A stretch of 64,000 nucleotides of DNA from Galeruca laticollis (GCA_963921935.1 OY998178.1:58997451-59061450); one strand, 5' to 3'. Counted from the first letter of the stretch, positions 10,050-23,038 are shown. Notes: generated by a model from the letters alone, not told the origin. A program made the numbers and translations.

Positions 10050-12215
10050 CAGTGGTTCCCAACCTTCTCTGGACCACCGCCCCCTATAGAAGAGAACAAA
10101 AATTTCACCCCCCCCCCCCAGTCGCTAGTTAATTTTATTTGAATATCATTTGTACCGTCCCAATTGATCTGTATTTAGCTTTAATTTCAGTTAATGTCTA
10201 AATTTTATTTTAGAGGAATGATGAAGTAGAAATTTATTAAACGACTACCAAATGTACAATAAAATTGTTTATTACACTTTTAAATATAAACACAGTATCA
10301 ATAAGAAATACAATCACAATAGAAATAAGAAATACAATACAATAAGAAATACAAAATTAATAATAAAGAAAAAATCAATGAGACGTTTGAGGCTGGTGGA
10401 GTGTTACCAGTTTGTTAATATCGGGTTCCAATTTCGTTAACATCAATCGCAGATCACCACGTTCAGTGATGTGTAGTCTGTTCCTCTTCTTTGACAGCAA
10501 ATCAGTTACTGCTCTGAATGCACGCTCAGCCATATAGGACGTAGGAAATGCAATTAACAACTTCTGTACTATTGTCCACAATCCAGGATAGAGAACTGGT
10601 ATTGGTTTTTGAAGCCAGAACTCTTGATATCCACGTTTGAATTTTACTTTCAGTTCTTCGTTAGTTGTGAGTTCTAATAGCTCCTCTTCCAAATATGATG
10701 AGCCTTCAGTATCTGTGTTTGCGAAAGGATCTATAACCCAACTTGGTATTTCCATGTTTAAAATATCTTGGAAACGCTCTGTAAAATCAACATGAAGCGC
10801 TTCCAAGTGGTGGCAGTAAGTAAGTAAATCTTCCGATTTTGCAGACACTGTTGATAATGTGGGAAAATGGTTGTACTCACCTCTACCAAGATTTCTTTTG
10901 AATATAAGAACTTTTCCTGCAAAAGCAGCTATGACGTTTTTAGTTTTAATTAAATTTAAATCATCACCTTGCAATTGTAGATTAACTTGATTAAATACTT
11001 TAAACAGGTCCGTCAAATAAGCGATGCCATTTTTTGACGTAATCAGGTTTTCGCGCCATTGTTCGTTTTCTTCAAGAAATTCCAACACTGAGTCAAATAG
11101 ATTGAAAAAACGATTCAGACAAACACCTTTAGAGAGCCAACGTACTTCCGTGTGCAGCAGCAAGCGATTGTAATCTTCATCATTTTCATTGCAAAGCTTA
11201 TGAAACAAACGGTCATTCAATGAATTGCTTCTAATGATATTGATTGCTTTAATAACGTTATTGAGGGACGCATGCAGACGTTCATTTAATTTTTTTGCAA
11301 CCAAATGCTGACGGTGAATAATACAATGTACAGCGAGTACATTTGGCACTGTTTTTCTCAAATGTGCTATAAAACCCTTATGACGCGCGGTCATTGCTGG
11401 AGCACTATCAGTAGCAGCAGACAAAATATTGCTAATAGGAATTTCCTTCTCTTGAAAAAATTCTTGCATGATATTAAATATAGAAGTCCCTTTGTATCAT
11501 ATTCCAAATTCTTAGCAAATAATAACTCTTTATGAATTTTTTGTTCTTTTATAAATCGTGCGTATGATAAGAGTAGAGCTTCGTTACTTGGTAAAGTTGA
11601 TTCATCGAGTTGAATGGAAAATTTGCAAGTCTTTAAGTAATCGCATAATGATATTTCAACGTCATTTGCCATTTCATTTATTCTTCTTTGCACTGAATTA
11701 TTACTGATAGCAATTTTTTTAATGATATCAAATGGTGTCATGATGGAGAACAGTTTTTAATATCTCTTCGACTGTCGGCAAAATTAATTCCTCGCCAATG
11801 GTGTGTGGTTTTCCTGACTTTGCGATTAACAATTAAACGTTATATGAGGCTCGTAGCCCATCATCGTCTCGTTTAGAAGACGATGCAAAAAGGTTTGATA
11901 TGGTTGGCTGTTTTAAATATTGTTTTTCGAGTTCTTGAAAATAGAATATATCTTTGTTCTTCTTATCAGGATGCATTTTATGTAAATGCTCTTGTAGCCT
12001 AGAAGGTTTCATAGCTTCATTTGAAAAAACTTTTCGGCAAATTAAACACATAGGTAATGATTTGTTTGTAGAAGATTCCGCAAATCCATATTTTAAATAT
12101 TCAATACTGTATTGCCGACATTTCTTTTTTAATTTAGAAGTAGATTCAGCCATTTTCATACAAAAATTAAATTCTCGATAGATTTATAGATAGTAATGTT
12201 TATAAAATGACACAC
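10050..12215 (-). mobile_element. Buster-type hAT transposon, truncated copy 1
   Basis: The left terminal repeat begins CAGTGGTTCCCAACC at 10050, preceded by CTTTAGTT, which fits the nnnTAnnn target pattern of Buster hATs. It is identical in layout to copy 2 but lacks the last 410 bp, because the tandem duplication ended inside the element. The transposase pseudogene is listed separately. A run of C (about 10109-10120) follows the terminal repeat. Confidence 0.88.
10375..12159 (-). pseudogene. hAT (ZBED/Buster-like) transposase pseudogene, copy 1
   Basis: Three minus-strand blocks. ORF 12159-11833 (108 aa) has a BED zinc finger: CLICRKVF, then the HLHKMH end, at residues about 38-65. After an in-frame TAA and a frame change, ORF 11741-11391 covers the start of the catalytic region, including IQLDEST. 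A one-base loss near 11485 shifts into ORF 11469-10375 (364 aa), which has SAATDSAPAMT, HCIIHRQHL and the C-terminal hAT dimerisation segment AERAFRAVTDLLSKKRNRL. Homologues include the ZBED5/SCAND3-like proteins of vertebrates. The stop and frameshift make it inactive, and both occur in copy 2 as well, so they predate the duplication. Confidence 0.88.
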
Positions 12216-12467
12216 AAATATACAGTTTATTTTGAAAATGGTCTAAAGTCCATTCGTCAATTATTATCGGGCTACCCGTAGTTTAATAATTCAAACCATC
12301 ATTTTTAAAGGAGCTGTTTATGTTGAAACAGTTTTACTTAAATCAAGATATTTATTAGTGGTTCTGTCCGAAGGCATTTTGAGTTTAATTTAATTTCAAT
12401 TTAAGAATAATTTTGAGTAGTTTGTACTGAACAACCTTATCTCCGGTTCTGGACAATTACTTTAGTT

Positions 12468-15045
12468 CAGTGGTTCCCAACCTTCTCTGGACCACCGCCC
12501 CCTATAGAAGAGAACAAAAATTTCACCCCCCCCCCCCCCAGTCGCTAGTTAATTTTATTTGAATATCATTTGTACCGTCCCAATTGATCTGTATTTAGCT
12601 TTAATTTCAGTTAATGTCTAAATTTTATTTTAGAGGAATGATGAAGTAGAAATTTATTAAACGACTACCAAATGTACAATAAAATTGTTTATTACACTTT
12701 TAAATATAAACACAGTATCAATAAGAAATACAATCACAATAGAAATAAGAAATACAATACAATAAGAAATACAAAATTAATAATAAAGAAAAAATCAATG
12801 AGACGTTTGAGGCTGGTGGAGTGTTACCAGTTTGTTAATATCGGGTTCCAATTTCGTTAACATCAATCGCAGATCACCACGTTCAGTGATGTGTAGTCTG
12901 TTCCTCTTCTTTGACAGCAAATCAGTTACTGCTCTGAATGCACGCTCAGCCATATAGGACGTAGGAAATGCAATTAACAACTTCTGTACTATTGTCCACA
13001 ATCCAGGATAGAGAACTGGTATTGGTTTTTGAAGCCAGAACTCTTGATATCCACGTTTGAATTTTACTTTCAGTTCTTCGTTAGTTGTGAGTTCTAATAG
13101 CTCCTCTTCCAAATATGATGAGCCTTCAGTATCTGTGTTTGCGAAAGGATCTATAACCCAACTTGGTATTTCCATGTTTAAAATATCTTGGAAACGCTCT
13201 GTAAAATCAACATGAAGCGCTTCCAAGTGGTGGCAGTAAGTAAGTAAATCTTCCGGTTTTGCAGACACTGTTGATAATGTGGGAAAATGGTTGTACTCAC
13301 CTCTACCAAGATTTCTTTTGAATATAAGAACTTTTCCTGCAAAAGCAGCTATGACGTTTTTAGTTTTAATTAAATTTAAATCATCACCTTGCAATTGTAG
13401 ATTAACTTGATTAAATACTTTAAACAGGTCCGTCAAATAAGCGATGCCATTTTTTGACGTAATCAGGTTTTCGCTCAATTGTTCGTTTTCTTCAAGAAAT
13501 TCCAACACTGAGTCAAATAGATTGAAAAAACGATTCAGACAAACACCTTTAGAGAGCCAACGTACTTCCGTGTGCAGCAGCAAGCGATTGTAGTCTTCAT
13601 CATTTTCATTGCAAAGCTTATGAAACAAACGGTCATTCAATGAATTGCTTCTAATGATATTGATTGCTTTAATAACGTTATTGAGGGACGCATGCAGACG
13701 TTCATTTAATTTTTTTGCAACCAAATGCTGACGGTGAATAATACAATGTACAGCGAGTACATTTGGCACTGTTTTTCTCAAATGTGCTATAAAACCCTTA
13801 TGACGCCCGGTCATTGCTGGAGCACTATCAGTAGCAGCAGACAAAATATTGCTAATAGGAATTTCCTTCTCTTGAAAAAATTCTTGCATGATATTAAATA
13901 TAGAAGTCCCTTTGTATCATATTCCAAATTCTTAGCAAATAATAACTCTTTATGAATTTTTTGTTCTTTTATAAATCGTACGTATGATAAGAGTAGAGCT
14001 TCGTTACTTGGTAAAGTTGATTCATCGAGTTGAATGGAAAATTTGCAAGTCTTTAGGTAATCGCATAATGATATTTCAACGTCATTTGCCATTTCATTTA
14101 TTCTTCTTTGCACTGAATTATTACTGATAGCAATTTTTTTAATGATATCAAATGGTGTCATGATGGAGAACAGTTTTTAATATCTCTTCGACTGTCGGCA
14201 AAATTAATTCCTCGCCAATGGTGTGTGGTTTTCCTGACTTTGCGATTAACAATTAAACGTTATATGAGGCTCGTAGCCCATCATCGTCTCGTTTAGAAGA
14301 CGATGCAAAAAGGTTTGATATGGTTGGCTGTTTTAAATATTGTTTTTCGAGTTCTTGAAAATAGAATATATCTTTGTTCTTCTTATCAGGATGCATTTTA
14401 TGTAAATGCTCTTGTAGCCTAGAAGGTTTCATAGCTTCATTTGAAAAAACTTTTCGGCAAATTAAACACATAGGTAATGATTTGTTTGTAGAAGATTCCG
14501 CAAATCCATATTTTAAATATTCAATACTGTATTGCCGGCATTTCTTTTTTAATTTAGAAGTAGATTCAGCCATTTTCATACAAAAATTAAATTCTCAATA
14601 GATTTATAGATAGTAATGTTTATAAAATGACACACCACTCACGACTATTTACTACGACTATATATCGCGGCCAAGCACATACAACTAACTAACAAAAAAT
14701 TCGTAGAGCTGTTGCTTTTATACGTTTCATTTCGTGCATGATTCAACTTGTCTGTGTGCGAACATGTCGAAACATGTTATTTTGTATGAACATCACGCGT
14801 TCGCTTATCAACGTGCGAGGACAAGTCATATACTTCTATTCTGAGCTAAAAGAAATTATTATAATTATTAGTATTATTATTAATGCTAATTTAAAACTGC
14901 TTATTAACCCTTATTAAATCATTTTTATTTCACCATTCCTCTTGACAGCTTATTATTTGCTTCTGAATCCGCTAATCCGCTACCGCCCCCCCAAAAGGCT
15001 GCAGCGCCCACAGGGGGGCGGTATCGCCCCCGTTGGGAACCAATG
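12468..15045 (-). mobile_element. Buster-type hAT transposon, full-length copy 2
   Basis: Runs from CAGTGGTTCCCAACC at 12468 to the inverted terminal GGGAACCAATG ending at 15045, about 2,578 bp. The target duplication is CTTTAGTT before the element and GTTTAGTT (15046-15053) after it. The terminal regions are GC-rich with C and G runs (about 12525-12540 and 14988-15030). The unoccupied site survives in the duplicated segment at about 1705, where intron sequence reads straight through. Bases 14636-15045 are the promoter side of the element, with nothing else recognised. Confidence 0.9.
12795..14579 (-). pseudogene. hAT (ZBED/Buster-like) transposase pseudogene, copy 2
   Basis: Same three blocks as copy 1: ORFs 14579-14253 (BED finger), 14161-13811 and 13889-12795 (catalytic and dimerisation region). 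It has the same in-frame stop after GLRASYNV and the same one-base frameshift. Differences from copy 1 include a Gly for Ala after PAMT and a changed EQ(L/W)(S/R)EN segment. A product is not expected. Confidence 0.88.
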
Positions 15046-15366
15046 GTTTAGTTGAAAATCAGTATATTCACTTGATTGGTTCAAAAACTATGTTATATAC
15101 ATATTTACATTTTATTATAGTTAATATCAAATTTTAGAAGTCATTCCACGCATAGGAACAAAACGGAGATCATTTAGTTTAAAAAGTGTGAAGGTAGTAA
15201 CTTACGATTTCGAGGAAATACATATTTCTGGGAAGTTCTGGGATTTGTGTTACACCTTGATGTCAACTTATAGGCAACTCTGTATACCGACCCTGGTATA
15301 AATATACCCTTTGAGTATAATCTATAGGCAACTCTGTATACGACCTTCGTATTGCGAGTCACATAC

Positions 15367-15515
15367 CTTTTCTCACTATTAGCTAGTTCAATATAGTGAA
15401 TTTCTGGGTTGGGGGTATCGTTTTGGTACTGTGCTGAAATTTCTTCTTCGACGTTCATTTTACTATCTGGCAGTTGAATAGAGACGTTCTGGAGAAAGTT
15501 GGTTTCATGCAGCAT
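15367..15515 (-). CDS. Possible first coding exon of an unknown antisense gene in the Arp5 intron
   Basis: Minus-strand ORF starting with ATG at 15515 (MLHETNFLQNVSIQLPDSK), rich in Asn, Glu and Ile. It runs 49 codons to a good splice donor (AAAAG|GTATGT). The homologous stretch in the duplicated segment near 2017-2165 keeps the ATG and donor but has a stop (TAA for TAT) in this frame, so the copy inside Arp5 is the intact one. I do not recognise the protein, and no downstream exon could be assigned. It could also be a chance ORF or part of an old repeat. Confidence 0.3.
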
Positions 15516-16106
15516 GGTGTTATTGGATAAACTGATTAATTTTCAAGCCGTCCTTTGTGTATTTAGTTTCGACGTTCGATTGATGTCTATTTGGTAGTAT
15601 TGTTGGAAGAATCGACTTGTAACTCGTTTTTACGGATAAATTGAAGAACTCCATTTCGCCATATTGGAAATATCAGAGACGCTGCTTTGAAGTTACCCTC
15701 CGAACGCCTGAGGTAAATACTTTTCGCCTAATTCAATCAAAATGTTACAGCGTATTTTCAACGAATTTTTGATATAGTTCCGGGGCTCAGGCTCATATAG
15801 TGATTTTGATATTGCTAGTGTAATTTTTTCTATTATAGGGTATTTCTGTTGGTTGACGTATTTTTGATTGGTGACGTCTTTTTGCTGGTCCTGTGTGACG
15901 ACTTATTCAGTTTTCTTTTGGCCAGAGGTTTTTTTTCTACGTTACCTGTTGAAATTTAGCTGATTCAGATTATGGAGACAATTTGCCGTTGTATGGGGCT
16001 CTAAGCTCTCTAACACAAGACCTGAATATGTACCACGTTCTGGAAGGTTTTTTAAAATAAAATTTCTTTCGTGTTAAATGTACTGTTTTTTTTTTCATTT
16101 CTAGTT

Positions 16107-16238
16107 TTACGGACGGACATTAAACAATTTAAGGTAGAGAAAAGCTGGTACCTTTGTCTTGGCGAAGGCAACGTGAGCCTCTATATCATAATCGCATAAA
16201 GTTTTACAATTTAATTTCTGTTCCTCTTTGCTCCAACT
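16107..16238 (-). pseudogene. Possible short coding remnant, unidentified
   Basis: About 44 codons on the minus strand read YSWSKEEQKLNC, then DYDIEAHVAFAKTKVPAF, and stop at 16107. The composition looks protein-like rather than AT-driven, and a run of A follows the stop. It may be a last exon or a transposon remnant. No family was recognised. The rest of 15954-16895 shows nothing else except a C-rich run near 16422-16437. Confidence 0.22.
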
Positions 16239-16896
16239 GTATATATTTTTTAATTGAACCTGTATCAGTTATTTTTTTGTGTTGTTGAGCTATTTCCAAT
16301 TTAGATTTTTGGTAAATTGAAATTCCTTCTTTCAATTAATTAATTAGTTTTTTTAAGGTTATGTTTGGGTAAAATCAGATGGCGCTCTAAGAGACTACTA
16401 AGTTAAATAAATATGTAGTGAACCCCCCCCCTCCCCACGTCTTCACGGTAAACTAGCCGGAGCCTAAGGTTGCCACCTTTAGTTTTTTGTTTTTTTATAT
16501 AGATCATTGAGGTAGAAAGGTAACATTGTAACATTTGGTATATTTTATTAAACTGTAAATGTGCTTCTTTACGAAGGTATCCACCACGAATCAGTGAAAC
16601 GAAGACGTCAAGGAATTGTTTAAATTTAAAAACGGAAGGACATGTCTAAAAAATATTTTTGGAAGTCTTTAAAGTAAATGAAGGATGATTAAAACTTTTG
16701 CTAAATCCTGCAAATGTAGGAAATCGTTCACGTCGGCCTATGGTTGGATCATCACAAAAATTTCTGAGAAAAAGGAAAAGCTTATTCAAAACTATATTGA
16801 ATCCCACTATACTAGATCCCATAAAGGCGGACTCATAAACTTGACGTTACGCTTGCCGTTCACCATCGTACTCGTCGACAGCCGGTCGCCATCTGT

Positions 16897-17026
16897 TTCG
16901 CAATCTTACTTTTTGTAGTAAGAGTTTGAAATGCGGTACGAATAGTTATATACACATAAATCTCGAAGGACCAGCCACTTTGTTGTGGCAAAAGTTGCGT
17001 TTTCTACGTTGAAGTTTATATATTAT
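16897..17026. repeat. 130-bp direct repeat, left copy
   Basis: Begins TCGCAATCTTACTTTTTGTA and ends GAAGTTTATATAT. It is nearly identical to 19266-19394. Together the copies flank 2.2 kb that contains a BEL/Pao gag relic. They may be LTR parts, or host sequence duplicated around the relic. Confidence 0.85.
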
Positions 17027-17589
17027 GTCGGATAAATTAAATACTTTGCACTCTCACTGTTCTTTTTATTCAATTTTTAATATAAGTGTTGTTCATTTGC
17101 GGAACAATTAAGAATGTAGCACTGGTTACTAGTTATTAAGTTTAATATGATTACATTATTTGATTGTATTTAATGCTTATTGAAGATTTAATTATACCGG
17201 TCAATTTTACCCGGTGAAGATGAAATGTAACTACCTTTTGGTACGATGAGTGACTTGTAAGTGAATAATTGTATGGTTGGGGCCGTATTTATGTGACGCT
17301 CAGAGTGGGTGTAAGCAGGGGGGATCATGTGGGGAATTCTCCAATGGGTGGTATGATTTTAAAATCTAACCGCCATAAACGACGTTTGCGTTGTGTGTAT
17401 GCTAGGGTCGTTTTTTGTTATGAAAAGGTTGTATTCGTTATAGATAAGGAAGGTTTTTAAGCTAGTTTTTTGTATGGAGAGTTATGGTTAAAATTGATGT
17501 ACATTTCTTGATGATAATCTTCTGGAGATTGTTGCGTTGATGGTGAATGGCTAGGGTTTATGTTGAAAGGTCTCAATGCTGTGTTTTGT

Positions 17590-18060
17590 TTATGAGTGTG
17601 AGGGGTTAAGTGAAGTATAGTGTGGTGCTTGTTTCTGCAAATAGTACATACACCGGTAGATGAGCAATGGGCGAGTGTGACTGGAGCCCAGAAATGCTAT
17701 GCATATTTTGTTATTTCTTATATATTTGTTGCGGTCAAGTGTAGAGATTGTTCTGAAGTGTGAACAAGAATAAATTTTATGGCCCGTTTTATTACAGAAG
17801 GAGCAAGTTGAAATATTAATGGTGTTGGAGCTATGAGTTGTACTAAAAGAAGGTTGATTGCGTTGATCATTGTTACGTGGTGAGTTTTGATCGGGAAGTG
17901 AATGTTGATTTGTAAACAATGTTATTCTGTTAGGTGGGGTGGTTACATTAGAAGACTGACTACAATGCTGATGGGATTAATCAGGTTTAGGATCTTGTGT
18001 GAGCAAGTTTTCCAAAACAGTACATTTTTTCTCCAAAAAGTCAAAAAAAACCATCGCTAG
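17590..18060 (-). pseudogene. BEL/Pao retrotransposon gag relic with zinc knuckles
   Basis: Minus ORF 17919-17590 contains CSFCNKTGHKIYSCSHF (a CCHC-type knuckle), then NKYIRNNKICIAFLG and, past a frame break, a second Cys/His cluster ending in KQAPHYT. This double arrangement is characteristic of BEL/Pao Gag nucleocapsid regions. Just upstream, FLEKKCTVLENLL near 18030 fits the end of a BEL capsid linker, and earlier capsid-like pieces may extend to about 18400. No protease, RT or integrase was seen nearby. It lies in the Arp5 intron between the 130-bp repeats. Confidence 0.6.
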
Positions 18061-19265
18061 TGATTACATTTTGATCAGTTTCTTTTTCTTCAAGAGATCT
18101 TTTAGTGTCATAATCTAATTTGGTTTTTAAAATATGAGCAATTAAAGCCTCAAACAAATCTGCCTTACTAATGTTTAAATTTAATAATGATTTTACTATA
18201 GCTCGAGCTTCAGAGTAAATATTCTTAATTATTGTGCAGGAAATTTTGATACATTATTACAAGATAGACAGTTAAAATGTGCAGTAACAATTTGCCTTGT
18301 GTTATCATTTGGAATTTAACAAATCTAAAGTTACATTGAAATTATGTTTATCTGTTGGTAAGTGTAAAATTGATTCAGATGTTCACATCGCAAGTATGAT
18401 TTTAAATAATGAATTTTTTCAAGTTTGGAATTGAAAGTAAAGTTATTTGTGATCAACTTATTAAGTTCGTAAAAGCATTGTGCATTGAATTATTTTTTGT
18501 ATAAACCGGTATGTGAAAGGTAAACGAATGTGAATCTCACCCTGTATGTTGTGAAATTGTTGAAGTTATTTTGAGTTTAAAATTTCAAAAGATATATTTT
18601 CCAATGTGAAGAGTGATGTCTGTTTGTGTTTTTAAAATCATACTGTTGGATCTCTCTGTATTATTATGAAAAAGTAATAATAATAATGAGTATAATTGAA
18701 ATGTAAATATGAACAATTTTTGAGCAAAGAAAATACATTACTTTTATAATATAAGATATTCATTAATTGTTGTACAATAAATTATTTATTATGAAAAAAT
18801 AACAGTTTTGTTATGAAGTTAACGAAATATTTATACTTTTTTACTAATATTGTATAATGTAATTGATTGTTCTACAAATTGTTATTGAAAATGTTATAAG
18901 TGTCCATTCTGAATTTTTAAATCATGAGATGGAACAAATGTTTTTAAAATATTTACGCATTGAATTTCGTTTCACACTGTATTTATAAGTTTTAAAGTTC
19001 GATAGTCAAATATACGAAATTCTTGATTGAATAATAAATACCTTATTCACATGCCGGCGTTCGTTTATCAGCTGTGTTGTAGGCGATAATTTTCTTTTCT
19101 ACCTGGTTCTCGTTCTGGGCTGTTAGCTCGGGTTTGTTCAGGACTCTCAGGTTCCTTTGGGATGGGACGGCTTCCAGCTAGGACCATAATCACTTCCTGC
19201 TCAAATTAGGACCATATACACATTATCAGGTTCTGGTTTCTTATCCGGCTCGAAGGGTCATATTT

Positions 19266-19394
19266 CGCAATCTTACTTTTTGTAGTAAGAGTTTGAAATG
19301 CGGTACGAATAGTTATATACACATAAATCTCGAACGACCAGCCACTTTGATGTGGCAAAAGTTGCGTTTTCTACGTTGAAGTTTATATATATGT
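19266..19394. repeat. 130-bp direct repeat, right copy
   Basis: Second copy of the 16897-17026 repeat, with only a few differences (for example CGAACGACC for CGAAGGACC). The sequence from 19395 to 21665 is AT-rich Arp5 intron, in which I recognise no gene or element. Confidence 0.85.
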
Positions 19395-21665
19395 GTGTAG
19401 GTATAAAAATGTGTAATGATTTACAGGAAGAGTTTAAGTTTGTCTTGAATTCGTACACCATCCGTAGATAGAAAATTCTACATTCATCAATTTTTTGTTT
19501 ATATTATCTATATCGATATTTATTTAAAATTCATCTATTTAAAACGTCGGTATTTCTCCTCAGCTCAACAACAAATAAACTATGAAAAAATTCTAACCCT
19601 ATATATCCCAAAGAGGTAAACAAAATAATCAACATATGGTTAATATCATGTGACCAGAGAAAACGAATTTGGTTGACTCTTTCTATTTCCTACGAAGACT
19701 CTACGAGCGGCCGACGGCAAAAGATTAAATTGGTTTATCTTAGTTTACGGCACTAACGGTAGGTTTGATGGCGAACGGCGTACCAACGGCATTTCTGAAA
19801 GTTTTTACAGCTAGTTCACACATCACCGGATGGGTGGATTTACCGATTCGGTTTTCTTACTGTTTTTTTTTCAGTGGCATATAGTTCTGAATCACTAAGT
19901 TCACACGACTTGGTGAAACTCCATATACAGTAAAAAGTCTGATTCGGTGGTTTTTAACAATAGGTTTTGTCACTACGTTCCGAATAGAGTAAAAAATCCG
20001 GATCGGTTGCTAGTAGCGCGTGTTTGCTTATCGCAAAGTTCTCACGAGTCAGTATATTTACTGTATGAAACTTAGGAGAAGATATATTCTTGTCAGTAGC
20101 GGGTGTTACATATATGAATATACATTTTTGCACTATGGGTAATATTAACACTGAAAATTCAATAAGTATAATTGAAGGCCCGTTATATGGGATAAAACCT
20201 TGGATACGTATTAAGATAAAAATTTGATTGCGTTACCGCGGAGAGAAATATTTTTAATACTTAATTAACGAAAAGAAATGGACAAAGGCAAGAATGAGGT
20301 TAGTATTTAAATTCTCTTTTGATTTTTTCATAAATACAATGAAAATTAATATTATTACCGATTCGTGTGAAATTTGCATACAGTAAGCACCGGTACGGTT
20401 ACGTACTTCGATTATTTTAATTGGGAGAGAACGGTGCGTGCAGACGGTAACGGCGAGTGGGATGTCAAGTTTATGACTTGGCCTTATTATAATAGAAAAT
20501 GATGATCGAATTCTTGAGAAAATTTTCCATTTATACGAGCTTCGCTGCAAGGCGAGCTAGATTTGGCGGTTGGCTTTACGCCAATAACACAAAGATACTC
20601 GTACATATCAGAAATGCCTTATGACTTATTAAACTTAAACAAGTTGGACTAACGCCCCAGTGCGGCGTAGATAGGCTTCTAAACAAACACGTTTCACACA
20701 AATTATATACAATAATTAGACTATATTTTGCGCGCTGATTAAGAATATATAATTTTTTTATTTCTATGACTTATAGTTACGAAGATACAGAGATCACGTG
20801 ATCGAAAGGTCAAAGGTCAAATTCCTTAAAACGAGAGATATTTTCGACCATGCTGAATCGAATGGCGTTGTCCGCTTGTTTCTATCCATTACCGTTTGAC
20901 CGCTGCAACTCGCGACGGACGGACAGTTAAATTCAGATCATAAGACTTCGTTTTATGCATCATAAAACATGTTAACTGAAAGATTAAGAAGTGAAAGACA
21001 CATTATAGCTTACAGTTACGTATGCAGGGCAAAATAGAAACATTCCAGCTGCTTTTATATGGCTAAAGATTGACCAATATTGTCATTGTAATATTATTAA
21101 AAAAATAATTTTCTGTTCTGTTTGTCCCCCAAAATTCTTCTAAAAGAAATAAAAATTGTCAGTGAGAAATGAACTGCAAAATATTTTCAATAAGACATCA
21201 CTACATAAATATGAAAGTTTTGGAGTTTTTACCACGTCAAGGTAGACCAAGATTATCGTCATATCTCTTCAACACACACAACATATAGATGAGCAGTAAA
21301 TTGCTTACGTAGTTCGCATGTTTTTAGATAATGGATGTAAATATGTATAAAGTAAAATTGTTTTTTTTTCTAATTCAAAGCATCTTAAACGGACTTGGGC
21401 TCTCTCAAATTGTATATCGAATCTAGTTGTTCATTTTAAAAGTGTCATCCTTATTTTTTTGTAAAAGACGCAAATTATTTACTCGATAATTCCCATTCTT
21501 TTGAGATAATCTATGAATTCAGCGTCTTTAAATACACGTAAGTGATATGACTCATTGGTACAATGTACATATATTTTTGATTACATACATTGATCTCAAT
21601 TTAAGTATAAATGGAATTAGGCATCATTCAAAATGAGCTGATCAAATATTCATTTGCTTTTTCAG

Positions 21666-21852
21666 AGACAAGATATTATTAACAAAAAACTGACACGGAA
21701 ACAACGTAAACAAGATATTTTCAAAAGAAGAACAGCAGCTGGTCAAGAGCGAATGAGAATTATATCCCAATTAGCACGAAAAGAAAAGGGAAATGATGAT
21801 TTTGGATTAAGAGATGAGGATTGGGATATTTATAAAACTATTAGCAAAGATG
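21666..21852 (+). CDS. Arp5: Actin-related protein 5, penultimate exon
   Basis: Acceptor CTTTTTCAG at 21665, donor GATG|GTAAGT at 21853, 187 nt (ends phase 1). It encodes RQDIINKKLTRKQRKQ, then KRRTAAGQERMRI and GLRDEDWDIYK. This is the highly charged segment between the coiled coil and the second actin lobe, and it matches the conserved Arp5 motif as I know the family. The acceptor phase fits the ATG end of the exon at 9750 across an 11.9-kb intron. Selection is evident from the complete frame in otherwise decayed surroundings. Confidence 0.88.
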
Positions 21853-22420
21853 GTAAGTAAAAATTTGGTGCTAAATACTTATGACTTGATTTACATGTTA
21901 GAGGCTTTAAAATCTATCCTAGCATAATGTAATTTTAACAAACTATGGTTAAATTGCATAATTGTCAATTAATAATACCGAAATTATCGTACTTAATTTA
22001 ATAATAAATGAACAATAAATTATTAGCGTTACAAATAACATTCCATTGAATATTCGTATCGTCCTTGCATATTTGCATATCTGAAAATATTAAACCATTT
22101 ACTTCGATCTTGGCAACCACCCCAGTTCCCTAGACCCCCCCCCCTCTCCCGCTCGCTCAACCACCACCCTCCTCTCACAGATTTTTCCTTTGTTTTTGTC
22201 TAGCTTTCTTTTCTAATGTATTACATTTCTACTTCTTCTGAATTTGTTTTTATTACTTGGTGACTATTTATTAAAATACTTCGAAAATTTGTAGTGGAAT
22301 TGTTTTCTACTTGAACAATATGAGCGAAAATAGTAGGTAAAGCACAAGCACTCCTTTTCATTTAGTAGTATAAATCAATAGTTATATTGTACTGTATTTA
22401 TGATTACATTCATTTTTAAG

Positions 22421-22974
22421 GAGGAGATTCTGACAGCGAGGCAGAAAATGAAAAACTTCTGGAACTAGAAGAAATTATAAGAACATATGAACCATCACAA
22501 TTTGAAGCAGGTGTAGATGTGGATGAAATGCATCAGCTCCATGTTGGTGTTGAGCGATTTAGAGCTCCGGAACTTATATTTAAACCATACATGTCAGGTT
22601 CAGGAGAAGCTGGTCTCTCGGAAATTATTGGTTATGTTTTATCCTTGTTCGGCAGGGAAGATCAGTTGAAATTAGCTGCTAACGTTATTGTCACTGGTGG
22701 TTTAGGTTCTCTAAAAGGTTTCAAAGAACGTATTTTAAACGATTTAATTTCGATAAGGCCTTTTAAGTCCGAAGTTAATGTTAATATCATGGAAAATTGT
22801 GGTTTGACAGCGTGGCATGGCGCTAAGGAATTTGCAAGGAGAGGCGATTACACAAAGTATTTATTAACTAAATCAATGTACGAGGAATGTGGTTCAGAAT
22901 ATTTTAAAACCCATAAAGCAGCAAATATATATTATCCAACTCCAAAAGAAATTACCATTGATGTTGATAGTTAA
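22421..22974 (+). CDS. Arp5: Actin-related protein 5, last exon (C-terminal actin lobe)
   Basis: Acceptor TTTTTAAG|GAGGAGATT; the phase joins the previous exon with no lost base. An acidic linker (GDSDSEAENEKLLELEEII) leads into the actin-like lobe: HVGVERFRAPELIFKP (the actin motif EIFRAPE-like, residues about 45-60 of the exon), SEIIGYVL, VIVTGGLGSLKGFKERI (ATP-site strand-turn) and GLTAWHGAKEFA. It ends YPTPKEITIDVDS with stop at 22974. Arp5 works in INO80 nucleosome sliding as a nuclear protein. Nothing here suggests a pseudogene. The 3' UTR is short. Confidence 0.92.
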
Positions 22975-23038
22975 TCATTCAAATGATCTGTATTTAATTA
23001 ATGTCATCAATTTCATTGTATACTTATTTAATACCTTA

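Larger units (their letters stand above)
9802..14635. repeat. Tandem duplication, two units of about 2.4 kb
   Basis: Unit 1 (about 9802-12215) and unit 2 (about 12216-14635) each contain 250 bp of Arp5 intron followed by about 2.17 kb of hAT element. By eye they differ at roughly ten bases, plus a short indel in the intron part and a C-run length difference. At the internal junction (near 12215) hAT sequence runs straight into intron sequence after GACACAC. Only unit 2 continues into the true right end of the hAT element. Confidence 0.9.
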
